Assembly (NCBI GenBank): GCA_003024785.1
Contig: PUQB01000045.1
Location: 733,028 to 797,027, forward strand
From: Selaginella tamariscina
Taxonomy: Eukaryota; Streptophyta; Lycopodiopsida; Selaginellales; Selaginellaceae
DNA: 64,000 bases
Direction: 5' to 3'
A program made the translations under genes and the position numbers. A model generated the notes under the pieces. The model had not been told where the DNA came from and ran no database searches. It saw nothing but the letters and a program-made list of their open reading frames with translations. Shown here in pieces: positions 48,448-61,318 of this stretch (position 1 is the first letter of the stretch; every line of letters begins with the position of its first letter).

Positions 48448-48819
48448 ATGGATCTGGAAAGCAAAACAATAGAAGAGGTGGGTAGTTTATTGAATGCTAA
48501 GTTTGGTTCCTTGGCTGAGATGGATTTTGCATCTATTGCACGCAAGGAGAAGATCAATGGCAATGCTCTCTTGTCAATGACAACAAATGATTGGCTTGGA
48601 CTAGGATGCAGGCGGGGCACAACAGCTTCCATTGTGGCTCTTGTGAAAACGAGCTTGAGGCCTCCAAAACCTTCTACTTTTACAGCGACCAACAATGTGG
48701 AACTGGTGCCTGTGGTAGAGCCCTACAAGACTAGCAGAGACAAAAAACGTCATGTGAGGGAGACGGATTCTTGCACAGTGAAGGCAAAGGTTGCAAAAGT
48801 GTGTTCGCAAAGGATTTGA
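48448..48819 (+). CDS. Small protein resembling a SAM (sterile alpha motif) domain, 123 aa
   Basis: The frame MDLESKTIEEVGSLLNAKFG... contains ARKEKINGNALLSMTTNDWLGL then a basic RRGTTASIVALVK, which follows the SAM pattern (hydrophobic L..F, I-[DN]-G-x-x-LL-x-[LM]-T-x-x-[DW]-L, then a C-terminal helix). A Lys/Arg-rich tail follows. An AG acceptor-like TTTGTAG lies 5 bases upstream of the start, so it may be an internal exon. It is divergent from the Tnp2-like gene and its stop falls 2 bases before the start of array unit 2. SAM domains mediate protein or RNA contacts; here probably a transposon accessory gene or a fragment. Confidence 0.4.
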   Translation: MDLESKTIEEVGSLLNAKFGSLAEMDFASIARKEKINGNALLSMTTNDWLGLGCRRGTTASIVALVKTSLRPPKPSTFTATNNVELVPVVEPYKTSRDKKRHVRETDSCTVKAKVAKVCSQRI

Positions 48820-49654
48820 GGAATTTAAATTCATAAATGTCAAAATGAATTCATTGTTATTGCTTTCTATCTAACTTCCTTGATTTTGCTCTAACAATCT
48901 TTTATTTGTTATGTTGTTTCTTTATTTATTTTTCTTTCATTCCTGATTTATGTAACGATATTAAAGTTTTACAAATCACCAATGCACATTTCTATTTATA
49001 ACACCCCAAGTTGTAGAATAATAATATTGTTAATGCCAATCATTATTGCTTTTTATCTAACTTTCTCACTTGTAAATATTATATTTATAAACCACCAAGA
49101 CATTTTTAAGTTTTAAATATAAAAATTATAAAGCCTATGACAGACTTAAAAATCATTTATGCAAAGTACACGTACAAGGTAACCTTAAATAATTTATAAA
49201 TCAAACACATATTTTGTTTCCTAATATAGCCTTACTTCTCAAATGAATATACAGAAAAGACCATGTTCTCTTAGTACATGAATAAGATACACATTTAGTA
49301 ATTACATGTATTTCGTTTTGTATTTTTTGGCTTCTATATGCTCATACAGTACATGTATGCTTTATATACGCTATATTCTGGATGTGTATTTGTTTTTGTC
49401 CAAGTTTGTATTCCAGAACTTATTTTGGGTTGCATTTGCGAAACGTTTTCTTTTGATATGTTTTGTTTCTGTGAGGTATTGTTGACGGTGAAGGACGTAA
49501 AATACTTATTATTTATACTTAACAATTATTCTCTCGGATACGTAATTTTAAACAACATAAATTTTACAGAGAACTGTTCTCGTCGGGAAGTGGAACCCGA
49601 AGCAAGGGCTCCTATACTTACAATTTGTACACGTTAAATTACATATATTTAGAA

Positions 49655-51791
49655 CATTAGGAGTGGCAGGCCCGTTTGGCAGGTGGCACATCACCAGTCG
49701 AGGACCGCTTTCGGGGGAGAAGATTCTTGCCCATAGGCCTGGGACGGAAAGCTGAGTGCCGGAGGCTGGCATGGTGCTTTGCAAGATCTACTTGGTTGTT
49801 CAGAATGGTGTCAAATATAGTAGCGCTGGGGTATTCACTCCCCTGGCAGCCATCCAGCACTAGCAAGTAGCGAACGACGGCACACTCCTCCAAAGATTTG
49901 GGGACAACATAGCAGTTATTGTTTCCGAACGACTCCTGCCACTCGCCAAACACTTCAACAATGGCAACGCATGAAAGGGCTTCCTTGAAGAGCCCAATCC
50001 CAGCTGCACAACCTGCATAACGAGCAGGTGTGCCAAGTAAGGAGAACAGTAGATCCCTTCTCCACTGGCTGCACCAGCTGACATGTGCTGCGATCCAATC
50101 CATTCCGGAGGATGGAATACCAGTTTCCACAGTGGCTACCGTGAAATGCAAAGAAGGACCTACCTGCGAGCTTAACTTCCCTCTCTGGTGCGTCACGGAC
50201 CACTACAAACTGTGCAGCGACTCCAGGAAGGGGAAGCTCCTGGTTCTTACTCAGCTGCTGCATGGACATCCTGTTGCTGAAGAGGCAAAACTGGATGAGT
50301 TTATAACTCAACCGGGGAACCACTCCTTGTGCATTCTCTTCCTCTCTTTGTGTGGTCACATGGGACTTTTTGGTCATGAGAGCTTCCAGATCATCCTCAC
50401 TACTGCAGTTTGCCATGTCTTCAATGCTTGGAAGAGTGCCAAGAACATTATCAACCACCTCAACCATTTTGTCCCCTGGATCACACGCCGAACCCGAGTC
50501 CCCGTTCCCACGTCTGCAATACAAATGCATTATAAGCTTACACGTCTTTCAGCACAAATGTGAAGGTCCACGGACAGATTGCCCAAGTACGTGGAGTATA
50601 TATATATATATATTTAAAGAGCTTACCTTATCTCCCTGCTCTCCAATAAGAAGCTTGGAAAGGGCTGCACGACATCCCGCTTGTGTGCTGCAGCAGCCTG
50701 AAAGCAAGCTCCAGCTGCACAAGTTGAGTTGAAGTTTTGAGTTCTCTTAAAACACAAGCACCCACGCCTCGCTCCTGGCAAGCGAAGAGACAAATATCCT
50801 TGCTACACACTTGTAGCTTCGTAGGCTCCATAGGAAGAGCGTCCAAGCACATAGGGCACCACCCTGGCAACCTGTCTAACTGACGTCCAAGGAAGCTCAC
50901 AAGACCAACTATGAGGTTATCCATCCTTGCCGTGCGTATAAGATCGTCATACATGGCCGCATTGTTTTCCAGGATGGAGTCCAAAGTGAGATCTGGAAAT
51001 TGAGAAGTCTTCACAGTTGGTGGGTTACTGCTCACAAAGCTGGTAAGTATGCCCACAAGTGCAGGAACTAGAGTGCTTTGACCATAGCCGAGAACCTCGG
51101 TAGCTGGATAGACTTGGTCACCAAGTTGTCTAGTGCACGCAACCACAGGCATGAAATCCCGCTTTGAAATAGAGGAAGCTCTCCACACTCCAATTCCATA
51201 CTCCAGATTCAACACCAGCCGGTTCTCTTTGCAAAATCCCAACCCATATGCCACGGAGTCATTGTGGAGTAGTTTGCCAAGGTCGATCCCGATGCACACA
51301 TCATTGGCTTCGATTGTTATTGCGAAAGACTGGAGAATAGCATCTTGGCTTCGACAGCAATGAGATGCAGCTTGTTCCACCATCCATTGCAGGGAACCTG
51401 GAGATGTTGCGTGATAAGAAAATATGGGAAGTGAATATCGCTCTTGGTCCTCATTGTCGCCGCAGTGGCAATCTTCCTTGGCCTTGTCATATGCTTCCAA
51501 CATATTCAGAATGTGATCGAGCATGGCCATCAAACTTGGTTTCTCACCATCGGCAAGTGTTTGAATTTTCTCGTTGAGAACCATGATCCTCCCGTCCAAT
51601 GGATTTAACTCCACAGATGTTATCACACGGTCTGGCATGTCCAAAAAGAAACGAAAATCATCTATGTCCACTCGGATTTTGTACTCCTCGTAATTCACAA
51701 CGTCCTCCAGTGTGAATCCTACAGATATTCTATCTATCCTATTCTCATTAGCAATCAACCACAAAGGAAGAGCACAATCTGGAACACACAT
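49655..51791 (-). pseudogene. PARP6/8-like gene, unit 2 copy: frameshifted
   Basis: Full length in extent, with the same start (MCVPDCALPLWL) and intron as the intact copies. One-base deletions relative to units 3 and 4 occur near 50697 (exon 1, after LELAF), near 50099 (NWYSILRNG region) and, as a two-base loss, near 50026 (SPYLAH region). The catalytic His and Tyr regions are thereby placed in different frames. It is either a recent pseudogene or an assembly artefact: all differences are single- or two-base losses in otherwise near-identical sequence. Confidence 0.75.
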
Positions 51792-54363
51792 AATATCTAT
51801 CTATTACACGGGAGCAGACAATACAACGATAGAACGATAAAGAACCCTATTTCCGTGTTCCGTCGTCTGTATTTAACGCTACAGCGCGTAGCTGTCGGAT
51901 CCAAACCGTGCACAAACCACGCCGTCGGACTGACACTCGTCCTCCCGCGCAGCTGAAAAGGAAACAACGCGGTAACTTACAAATTTTGAAAGTTTTTATC
52001 TATAAATGGGTATATAGATTTAGCGTTAATAATGCAAAAAAAAATTTTAACTGAAATGAGGTGAAAAGAAATGAATGTGATTGAATAAGCTTGTTGAAAA
52101 TCCCATGCGTATAATTTAGATTCCATACATATACTGTATAGCAGTGCGTGTGGTACCAACTGAGAGACACACAACCTTTAACTATTAAACATTTTAAGTT
52201 TATAAATCGGAAGAGTTTAGATTAGCAACACTATGTTATAAACAATGTTTTCACTAGAATGGAAAATTAAAATATATGTTTTTGATATATATATATAGCA
52301 AGTTGGAATGGAATAAATCAAACATAGAAATGTCAGAATTTTCTAAAGAGCAATATATATATATATATAGAGTTAAATAGCACGATTCAGAATTGCAAGT
52401 TACTTGTAAATCTTTTATGTATTTTTCTGAAAATACATTTTTATTTTTAATATTGAAATGCATAAGGTTTTTTTCAGGTGTAAACTTGGAATGGAATAAA
52501 AAAAAAAATCAAATTAACAAATATCGTAGAAATATGTAATTTCTAAAATTTCATAAATACATATGCAAATACATAAATTTGGGGACATACACACATGCGC
52601 ATCATTTCCATTAACCAGTTCAAAGAGAACACTTATAACGGTTTAAATTCACTTGCAATCCAGATTTTTACATTTGTAAATATTATTGGATTTTAGACAG
52701 TTACGTTTTAGTGGTTCACATGTTATATGTTCCCGTTTATTTATGCATTCTTTCACATGGTCACATAATGAGTAAATATGAGTATAAGATAGATATATTA
52801 GCATTACAACACTCAATATATATTAGTATTATTCTAATATTTTTATAAATCATCAATTATGTTGCAGTATGTATGAGTTGGGCATGGAATGGCATAACCT
52901 TTGTCTCCATTGTTGCAGGATTTAGTGGCTCTTGCATGGCTATTCAAGCACCTGAATAAGTGCTAGTGCTCGCTAGTTTGGCATTTCGAAAGTAATCCCC
53001 TTGGGAAGCATTCAGGCTAATGAGCTGATTCAGTTTCACAAAATTCATTTCGAAATCAAGCCAAACAAGGTATGTTAGCGTCCATGTTAATAGGCCATTC
53101 CTTATGCATTATCTTTAAGGATTTGCAGCTGAAAATAAAAATAGTAAGATTGATTTTAGATAAGTTGAATTAAAATGGACACTTATATGTACAAAGAAAG
53201 TAGCTTGAATTCCAGTGTGTATTAAGTCAACTGCACGTTCCAAGTCGCTTTTCAATATTTTAAAATAATGCTTTAATATCATAAAAGAAAAAAGTATATT
53301 TCCAAGGACTTTTCTTTGCTATAATTCTAACACTGTAACTATTCCACATGTTAACACAACCGTCTAGGTCATGTTTTACATTATTAAACCGTTTTCATGT
53401 TTTATTTTGATTAATTAATGCTAACCTTAAAACATACGCAAGACTTGTGTATGCCGTGTTCAGGTTTTTATACGTACGCTCCCACTACTGTACGTACAGC
53501 CTCCTTTTATAAACTAAATCCTAAATTGTAGTATTTGTCACCATACAATTAACCAACTCCGTGTGTATTTGGACATAACATGTATTGTCGTGCTTATATG
53601 AAATTGCCTAGGTACACACAAGTGAAGTTGCTAGGGAATACTACATGCCCTCGAAGAGATGCCAGCCAAGGCAGTAGTGTAGAGCCAAGGAGACACGGAA
53701 GGAAGTTAAGGCAGCAAGCTGCCGAGATAACTCCCTCGCCTAACAAAAAATTTGGACAATAGCAAAAAGGCTCGTAAGCCAGGTGATCAGCTATTAAACT
53801 GATCTGAACAGATACTACACACGATCACAGCTTTAAGCCGAGAAAGGTATGGTCAACCCTTCCCTAAACATCCCTATATATACCCCTTTTGATGTTCATG
53901 CTATTGCTATGGCTTGTGGGATTCAAACAGATTCCATGGCATATTCTACCTTTTTGAATGATGTCAACAGTTGTGTGTTCCATAGTTTTATCTTTCTCTT
54001 TAATTTAATAAGAATCTATATATAAATGTAGTCTTTTCCACATTTTATGTATATTACAAAATCATTCATAGTACTTTGTATCATTTTCAGTATAGAAATA
54101 GAGAATTATATATTATATGGGATCCAAATAAATTCCATGGTGTAGTCTTCCCCTAGTGGGTGTGTACTATAAACCAAACGTTAACCTTAAAGACGAGCAT
54201 GAAACTGTAAATATATTAATGCTTTTTCAATGCGCACTAAGAACGAATGCCTCGTGTTTTACCTCTAACTGTCGATATACTTGTTAAGTCTATGTACATA
54301 GAGACATCAAGTGCCTGTTGTAACCCTCCATATAGTTGTTAAGTCTATGTCTATGTATATGTG
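51792..54363. other. Non-coding remainder of array unit 2
   Basis: After a GC-rich stretch upstream of the gene, about 2.5 kb is AT-rich with no convincing gene. Short plus-strand frames (for example 53580-53762) are not supported: the microinversion and indels disrupt them in unit 3. An exon-like piece flanked by TTGCAG lies near 52863-52978, but no family is recognised. Confidence 0.5.
53496..53660. repeat. Microinversion segment, unit 2 orientation
   Basis: This 165-bp segment is the exact or near-exact reverse complement of 59331-59495, while DNA on both sides is collinear between units 2 and 3. Confidence 0.9.
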
Positions 54364-55480
54364 AATACAAAGGTGCCCTAAATTAAATGTTCACATCCTA
54401 TTTAAACGATTCCGTAGCTTAGTATTTAATATTGCGATCCTACGTTGATTTTAAACCATATGTTATACACTTTAATTTTAAATATATTACATTATATTAA
54501 AACTGCATTGCCAGTTTTAAAGCTAAATTTACAGCTTATAATTTTGATTTTGATGAAATTGTCAGGATTTTCATTTTCAAACTAAAATCCACTAAGATAA
54601 TAATAATTTATAAACATTAAAACAAAAGGGTACGGAACAAATTTAAATTCATAAATGTCAAAATGAATTCATTGTTATTGCTTTCTATCTAACTTCCTTG
54701 ATTTTGCTCTAACAATCTTTTATTTGTTATGTTGTTTCTTTATTTATTTTTCTTTCATTCCTGATTTATGTAACGATATTAAAGTTTTACAAATCACCAA
54801 TGCACATTTCTATTTATAACACCCCAAGTTGTAGAATAATAATATTGTTAATGCCAATCATTATTGCTTTTTATCTAACTTTCTCACGTGTAAATATTAT
54901 ATTTATAAACCACCAAGACATTTTTAAGTTTTAAATATAAAAATTATAAAGCCTATGACAGACTTAAAAATCATTTATGCAAAGTACACGTACAAGGTAA
55001 CCTTAAATAATTTATAAATCAAACACATATTTTGTTTCCTAATATAGCCTTACTTCTCAAATGAATATACAGAAAAGACCATGTTCTCTTAGTACATGAA
55101 TAAGATACACATTTAGTAATTACATGTATTTTCGTTTTGTATTTTTTGGCTTCTATATGCTCATACAGTACATGTATGCTTTATATACGCTATATTCTGG
55201 ATGTGTATTTGTTTTTGTCCAAGTTTGTATTCCAGAACTTATTTTGGGTTGCATTTGCGAAACGTATTTTCTTTTGATATGTTTTGTTTCTGTGAGGTAT
55301 TGTTGACGGTGAAGGACGTATAAATATACTTATTATTTATACTTAACAATTATTCTCTCGGATACGTAATTTTAAACAACATAAATTTTACAGAGAACTG
55401 TTCTCGTCGGGAAGTGGAACCCGAAGCAAGGGCTCCTATACTTACAATTTGTACACGTTAAATTACATATATTTAGAACA

Positions 55481-57617
55481 TTAGGAGTGGCAGGCCCGTT
55501 TGGCAGGTGGCACATCACCAGTCGAGGACCGCTTTCGGGGGAGAAGATTCTTGCCCATAGGCCTGGGACGGAAAGCTGAGTGCCGGAGGCTGGCATGGTG
55601 CTTTGCAAGATCTACTTGGTTGTTCAGAATGGTGTCAAATATAGTAGCGCTGGGGTATTCACTCCCCTGGCAGCCATCCAGCACTAGCAAGTAGCGAACG
55701 ACGGCACACTCCTCCAAAGATTTGGGGACAACATAGCAGTTATTGTTTCCGAACGACTCCTGCCACTCGCCAAACACTTCAACAATGGCAACGCATGAAA
55801 GGGCTTCCTTGAAGAGCCCAATCCCAGCTGCACAACCTGCATAACGAGCAGAGTGTGCCAAGTAAGGAGAACAGTAGATCCCTTCTCCACTGGCTGCACC
55901 AGCTGACATGTGCTGCGATCCAATCCCATTCCGGAGGATGGAATACCAGTTTCCACAGTGGCTACCGTGAAATGCAAAGAAGGACCTACCTGCGAGCTTA
56001 ACTTCCCTCTCTGGTGCGTCACGGACCACTACAAACTGTGCAGCGACTCCAGGAAGGGGAAGCTCCTGGTTCTTACTCAGCTGCTGCATGGACATCCTGT
56101 TGCTGAAGAGGCAAAACTGGATGAGTTTATAACTCAACCGGGGAACCACTCCTTGTGCATTCTCTTCCTCTCTTTGTGTGGTCACATGGGACTTTTTGGT
56201 CATGAGAGCTTCCAGATCATCCTCACTACTGCAGTTTGCCATGTCTTCAATGCTTGGAAGAGTGCCAAGAACATTATCAACCACCTCAACCATTTTGTCC
56301 CCTGGATCACACGCCGAACCCGAGTCCCCGTTCCCACGTCTGCAATACAAATGCATTATAAGCTTACACGTCTTTCAGCACAAATGTGAAGGTCCACGGA
56401 CAGATTTGCCCAAGTACGTGGAGTATATATATATATATAAAAAGAGCTTACCTTATCTCCCTGCTCTCCAATAAGAAGCTTGGAAAGGGCTGCACGACAT
56501 CCCGCTTGTGTGCTGCAGCAGCCATGAAAGCAAGCTCCAGCTGCACAAGTTGAGTTGAAGTTTTGAGTTCTCTTAAAACACAAGCACCCACGCCTCGCTC
56601 CTGGCAAGCGAAGAGACAAATATCCTTGCTACACACTTGTAGCTTCGTAGGCTCCATAGGAAGAGCGTCCAAGCACATAGGGCACCACCCTGGCAACCTG
56701 TCTAACTGACGTCCAAGGAAGCTCACAAGACCAACTATGAGGTTATCCATCCTTGCCGTGCGTATAAGATCGTCATACATGGCCGCATTGTTTTCCAGGA
56801 TGGAGTCCAAAGTGAGATCTGGAAATTGAGAAGTCTTCACAGTTGGTGGGTTACTGCTCACAAAGCTGGTAAGTATGCCCACAAGTGCAGGAACTAGAGT
56901 GCTTTGACCATAGCCGAGAACCTCGGTAGCTGGATAGACTTGGTCACCAAGTTGTCTAGTGCACGCAACCACAGGCATGAAATCCCGCTTTGAAATAGAG
57001 GAAGCTCTCCACACTCCAATTCCATACTCCAGATTCAACACCAGCCGGTTCTCTTTGCAAAATCCCAACCCATATGCCACGGAGTCATTGTGGAGTAGTT
57101 TGCCAAGGTCGATCCCGATGCACACATCATTGGCTTCGATTGTTATTGCGAAAGACTGGAGAATAGCATCTTGGCTTCGACAGCAATGAGATGCAGCTTG
57201 TTCCACCATCCATTGCAGGGAACCTGGAGATGTTGCGTGATAAGAAAATATGGGAAGTGAATATCGCTCTTGGTCCTCATTGTCGCCGCAGTGGCAATCT
57301 TCCTTGGCCTTGTCATATGCTTCCAACATATTCAGAATGTGATCGAGCATGGCCATCAAACTTGGTTTCTCACCATCGGCAAGTGTTTGAATTTTCTCGT
57401 TGAGAACCATGATCCTCCCGTCCAATGGATTTAACTCCACAGATGTTATCACACGGTCTGGCATGTCCAAAAAGAAACGAAAATCATCTATGTCCACTCG
57501 GATTTTGTACTCCTCGTAATTCACAACGTCCTCCAGTGTGAATCCTACAGATATTCTATCTATCCTATTCTCATTAGCAATCAACCACAAAGGAAGAGCA
57601 CAATCTGGAACACACAT
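55481..57617 (-). CDS. PARP6/8-like mono-ADP-ribosyltransferase, intact two-exon gene (unit 3)
   Basis: Exon 1 57617-56452, intron 56451-56340 (AG/GTAAG...TTGCAG, with a (TA)n tract), exon 2 56339-55481; 674 aa. The start at 57617 follows an in-frame TAG. A Cys cluster at residues 312-334 (CX2CX13CX4C, in GWCPMCLDALP and VCSKDICLFAC) matches the motif preceding the catalytic domain in PARP6/8. The transferase domain has FFAFHGSHCGNWYSILRNG (His 513) and GEGIYCSP (Tyr 544). No Glu sits at the usual third position; the strand reads ECAVVRYLLV, as in mono-ADP-ribosyl transferases. These enzymes move ADP-ribose from NAD+ to proteins. The C-terminus (RKRSSTGDVPPAKR) looks like a nuclear-localisation signal. 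The plant's usual PARP1/2 domains (WGR, zinc fingers) are absent. Function in this organism is unknown. Confidence 0.82.
56340..56451 (-). other. Intron of the PARP6/8-like gene (unit 3)
   Basis: Phase-2 GT-AG intron of 112 nt. Its TA tract differs in length from unit 4 (109 nt intron) and unit 2. Confidence 0.85.
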
Positions 57618-57790
57618 AATATCTATCTATTACACGGGAGCAGACAATACAACGATAGAACGATAAAGAACCCTATTTCCGTGTTCCGTCGTCTGTATTT
57701 AACGCTACAGCGCGTAGCTGTCGGATCCAAACCGTGCACAAACCACGCCGTCGGACTGACACTCGTCCTCCCGCGCAGCTGAAAAGGAAA
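57618..57790 (-). promoter_or_regulatory. GC-rich upstream region of the PARP6/8-like gene
   Basis: About 170 bp are much more GC-rich than the flanks and are conserved in units 2, 3 and 4, with GCTGTAGCGTTAAATACAG about 90 bp before the start as a possible weak TATA-like element. A plausible promoter, not demonstrable by eye. Confidence 0.3.
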
Positions 57791-60206
57791 CAACGCGGTA
57801 ACTTACAAATTTTGAAAGTTTTTATCTATAAATGGGTATATAGATTTAGCGTTAATAATGCAAAAAGAAAATTTTAACTGAAATGAGGTGAAAAGAAATG
57901 AATGTGATTGAATAAGCTTGTTGAAAATCCCATGCGTATAATTTAGATTCCATACATATACTGTATAGCAGTGCGTGTGGTACCAACTGAGAGACACACA
58001 ACCTTTAACTATTAAACATTTTAAGTTTATAAATCGGAAGAGTTTAGATTAGCAACACTATGTTATAAACAATGTTTTCACTAGAATGGAAAATTAAAAT
58101 ATATGTTTTTGATATATATATATAGCAAGTTGGAATGGAATAAATCAAACATAGAAATGTCAGAATTTTCTAAAGAGCAATATATATATATATACATAGA
58201 GTTAAATAGCACGATTCAGAATTGCAAGTTACTTGTAAATCTTTTATGTATTTTTCTGAAAATACATTTTTATTTTTAATATTGAAATGCATAAGGTTTT
58301 TTTCAGGTGTAAACTTGGAATGGAATAAAAAAAAAAATCAAATTAACAAATATCGTAGAAATATGTAATTTCTAAAATTTCATAAATACATATGCAAATA
58401 CCATAAATTTGGGGACATACACACATGCGCATCATTTCCATTAACCAGTTCAAAGAGAACACTTATAACGGTTTAAATTCACTTGCAATCCAGATTTTTA
58501 CATTTGTAAATATTATTGGATTTTAGACAGTTACGTTTTAGTGGTTACACATGTTTATATGTTCCCGTTTATTTATGCATTCTTTCACATGGTCACATAA
58601 TGAGTAAATATGAGTATAAGATAGATATATTAGCATTACAACACTCAATAAATATATTAGTATTATTCTAATATTTTTATAAATCATCAATTATGTTGCA
58701 GTATGTATGAGTTGGGCATGGAATGGCATAACCTTTGTCTCCATTGTTGCAGGATTTAGTGGCTCTTGCATGGCTATTCAAGCACCTGAATAAGTGCTAG
58801 TGCTCGCTAGTTTGGCATTTCGAAAGTAATCCCCTTGGGAAGCATTCAGGCTAATGAGCTGATTCAGTTTCACAAAATTCATTTCGAAATCAAGCCAAAC
58901 AAAGGTATGTTAGCGTCCATGTTAATAGGCCATTCCTTATGCATTATCTTTAAGGATTTGCAGCTGAAAATAAAAATAGTAAGATTGATTTTAGATAAGT
59001 TGAATTAAAATGGACACTTATATGTACAAAGAAAGTAGCTTGAATTCCAGTGTGTATTAAGTCAACTGCACGTTCCAAGTCGCTTTTCAATATTTTAAAA
59101 TAATGCTTTAATATCATAAAAGAAAAAAGTATATTTCCAAGGACTTTTCTTTGCTATAATTCTAACACTGTAACTATTCCACATGTTAACACAACCGTCT
59201 AGGTCATGTTTTACATTATTAAACCGTTTTCATGTTTTATTTTGATTAATTAATGCTAACCTTAAAACATACGCAAGACTTGTGTATGCCGTGTTCAGGT
59301 TTTTATACGTACGCTCCCACTACTGTACGTATCTCTTCGAGGGCATGTAGTATTCCCTAGCAACTTCACTTGTGTGTACCTAGGCAATTTCATATAAGCA
59401 CGACAATACATGTTATGTCCAAATACACACGGAGTTGGTTAATTGTATGGTGACAAATACTACAATTTAGGATTTAGTTTATAAAAGGAGGCTGTGCCAG
59501 CCAAGGCAGTAGTGTAGAGCCAAGGAGACACGGAAGGAAGTTAAGGCAGCAAGCTGCCGAGATAACTCCCTCGCCTAACAAAAAATTTGGACAATAGCAA
59601 AAAGGCTCGTAAGCCAGGTGATCAGCTATTAAACTGATCTGAACAGATACTACACACGATCACAGCTTTAAGCCGAGAAAGGTATGGTCAACCCTTCCCT
59701 AAACATCCCTATATATACCCCTTTTGATGTTCATGCTATTGCTATGGCTTGTGGGATTCAAACAGATTCCATGGCATATTCTACCTTTTTGAATGATGTC
59801 AACAGTTGTGTGTTCCATAGTTTTATCTTTCTCTTTAATTTAATAAGAAATCTATATATAAATGTAGTCTTTTCCACATTTTATGTATATTACAAAAAAT
59901 CATTCATAGTACTTTGTATCATGTTTCAGTATAGAAATAGAGAATTATATATTATATGGGATCCAAATAAATTCCATGGTGTAGTCTTCCCTAGTGGGTG
60001 TGTACTATAAACCAAACGTTAACCTTAAAGACGAGCATGAAACTGTAAATATATTAATGCTTTTTCAATGCGCACTAAGAACGAATGCCTCGTGTTTTAC
60101 CTCTAACTGTCGATATACTTGTTAAGTCTATGTACATAGAGACATCAAGTGCCTGTTGTAACCCTCCATATAGTTGTTAAGTCTATGTCTATGTATATGT
60201 GAATAC
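57791..60206. other. Non-coding remainder of array unit 3
   Basis: AT-rich, near-identical to 51965-54363 except for the microinversion. The 108-aa frame at 59684-60010 is not conserved in unit 2 and is not supported as a gene. Confidence 0.5.
59331..59495. repeat. Microinversion segment, unit 3 orientation
   Basis: Reverse complement of 53496-53660, bounded by TACTGTACGT on the left and GCCAGCCAAGG on the right in both units. Confidence 0.9.
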
Positions 60207-61318
60207 AAAGGTGCCCTAAATTAAATGTTCACATCCTATTTAAACGATTCCGTAGCTTAGTATTTAATATTGCGATCCTACGTTGATTTTAAACCATATG
60301 TTATACACTTTAATTTTAAATATATTACATTATATTAAAACTGCATTGCCAGTTTTAAAGCTAAATTTACAGCTTATAATTTTGATTTTGATGAAATTGT
60401 CAGGATTTTCATTTTCAAACTAAAATCCACTAAGATAATAATAATTTATAAACATTAAAACAAAAGGGTACGGAACAAATTTAAATTCATAAATGTCAAA
60501 ATGAATTCATTGTTATTGCTTTCTATCTAACTTCCTTGATTTTGCTCTAACAATCTTTTATTTGTTATGTTGTTTCTTTATTTATTTTTCTTTCATTCCT
60601 GATTTATGTAACGATATTAAAGTTTTACAAATCACCAATGCACATTTCTATTTATAACACCCCAAGTTGTAGAATAATAATATTGTTAATGCCAATCATT
60701 ATTGCTTTTTATCTAACTTTCTCACGTGTAAATATTATATTTATAAACCACCAAGACATTTTTAAGTTTTAAATATAAAAATTATAAAGCCTATGACAGA
60801 CTTAAAAATCATTTATGCAAAGTACACGTACAAGGTAACCTTAAATAATTTATAAATCAAACACATATTTTGTTTCCTAATATAGCCTTACTTCTCAAAT
60901 GAATATACAGAAAAGACCATGTTCTCTTAGTACATGAATAAGATACACATTTAGTAATTACATGTATTTTCGTTTTGTATTTTTTGGCTTCTATATGCTC
61001 ATACAGTACATGTATGCTTTATATACGCTATATTCTGGATGTGTATTTGTTTTTGTCCAAGTTTGTATTCCAGAACTTATTTTGGGTTGCATTTGCGAAA
61101 CGTATTTTCTTTTGATATGTTTTGTTTCTGTGAGGTATTGTTGACGGTGAAGGACGTATAAATATACTTATTATTTATACTTAACAATTATTCTCTCGGA
61201 TACGTAATTTTAAACAACATAAATTTTACAGAGAACTGTTCTCGTCGGGAAGTGGAACCCGAAGCAAGGGCTCCTATACTTACAATTTGTACACGTTAAA
61301 TTACATATATTTAGAACA

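Larger units (their letters stand above)
48822..54363. repeat. Tandem array unit 2
   Basis: Homologous to 54643-60206: it lacks the first 280 bp or so of the unit. Very similar to units 3 and 4 apart from small indels and a 165-bp inversion at 53496-53660. Confidence 0.9.
54364..60206. repeat. Tandem array unit 3 (complete, about 5.84 kb)
   Basis: Begins ACAAAGGTGCCCTAAATT and ends where the same motif starts unit 4 near 60207. Contains one intact PARP6/8-like gene on the minus strand plus about 3.7 kb of AT-rich DNA. The boundary chosen is arbitrary within the periodicity but matches where unit 1 homology begins. Confidence 0.9.

Noticed and set aside
55124-55306. 60-aa plus-strand protein repeated in units 1, 3 and 4 (MYFRFVFFGFY...)
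   Set aside because: It lies downstream of the PARP gene in AT-rich DNA, is frameshifted in unit 2 and is conserved only because the whole unit is; no coding signature.
55910-56389. 159-aa plus-strand frame opposite PARP exon 2
   Set aside because: It is the antisense shadow of the catalytic exon and lacks independent support.
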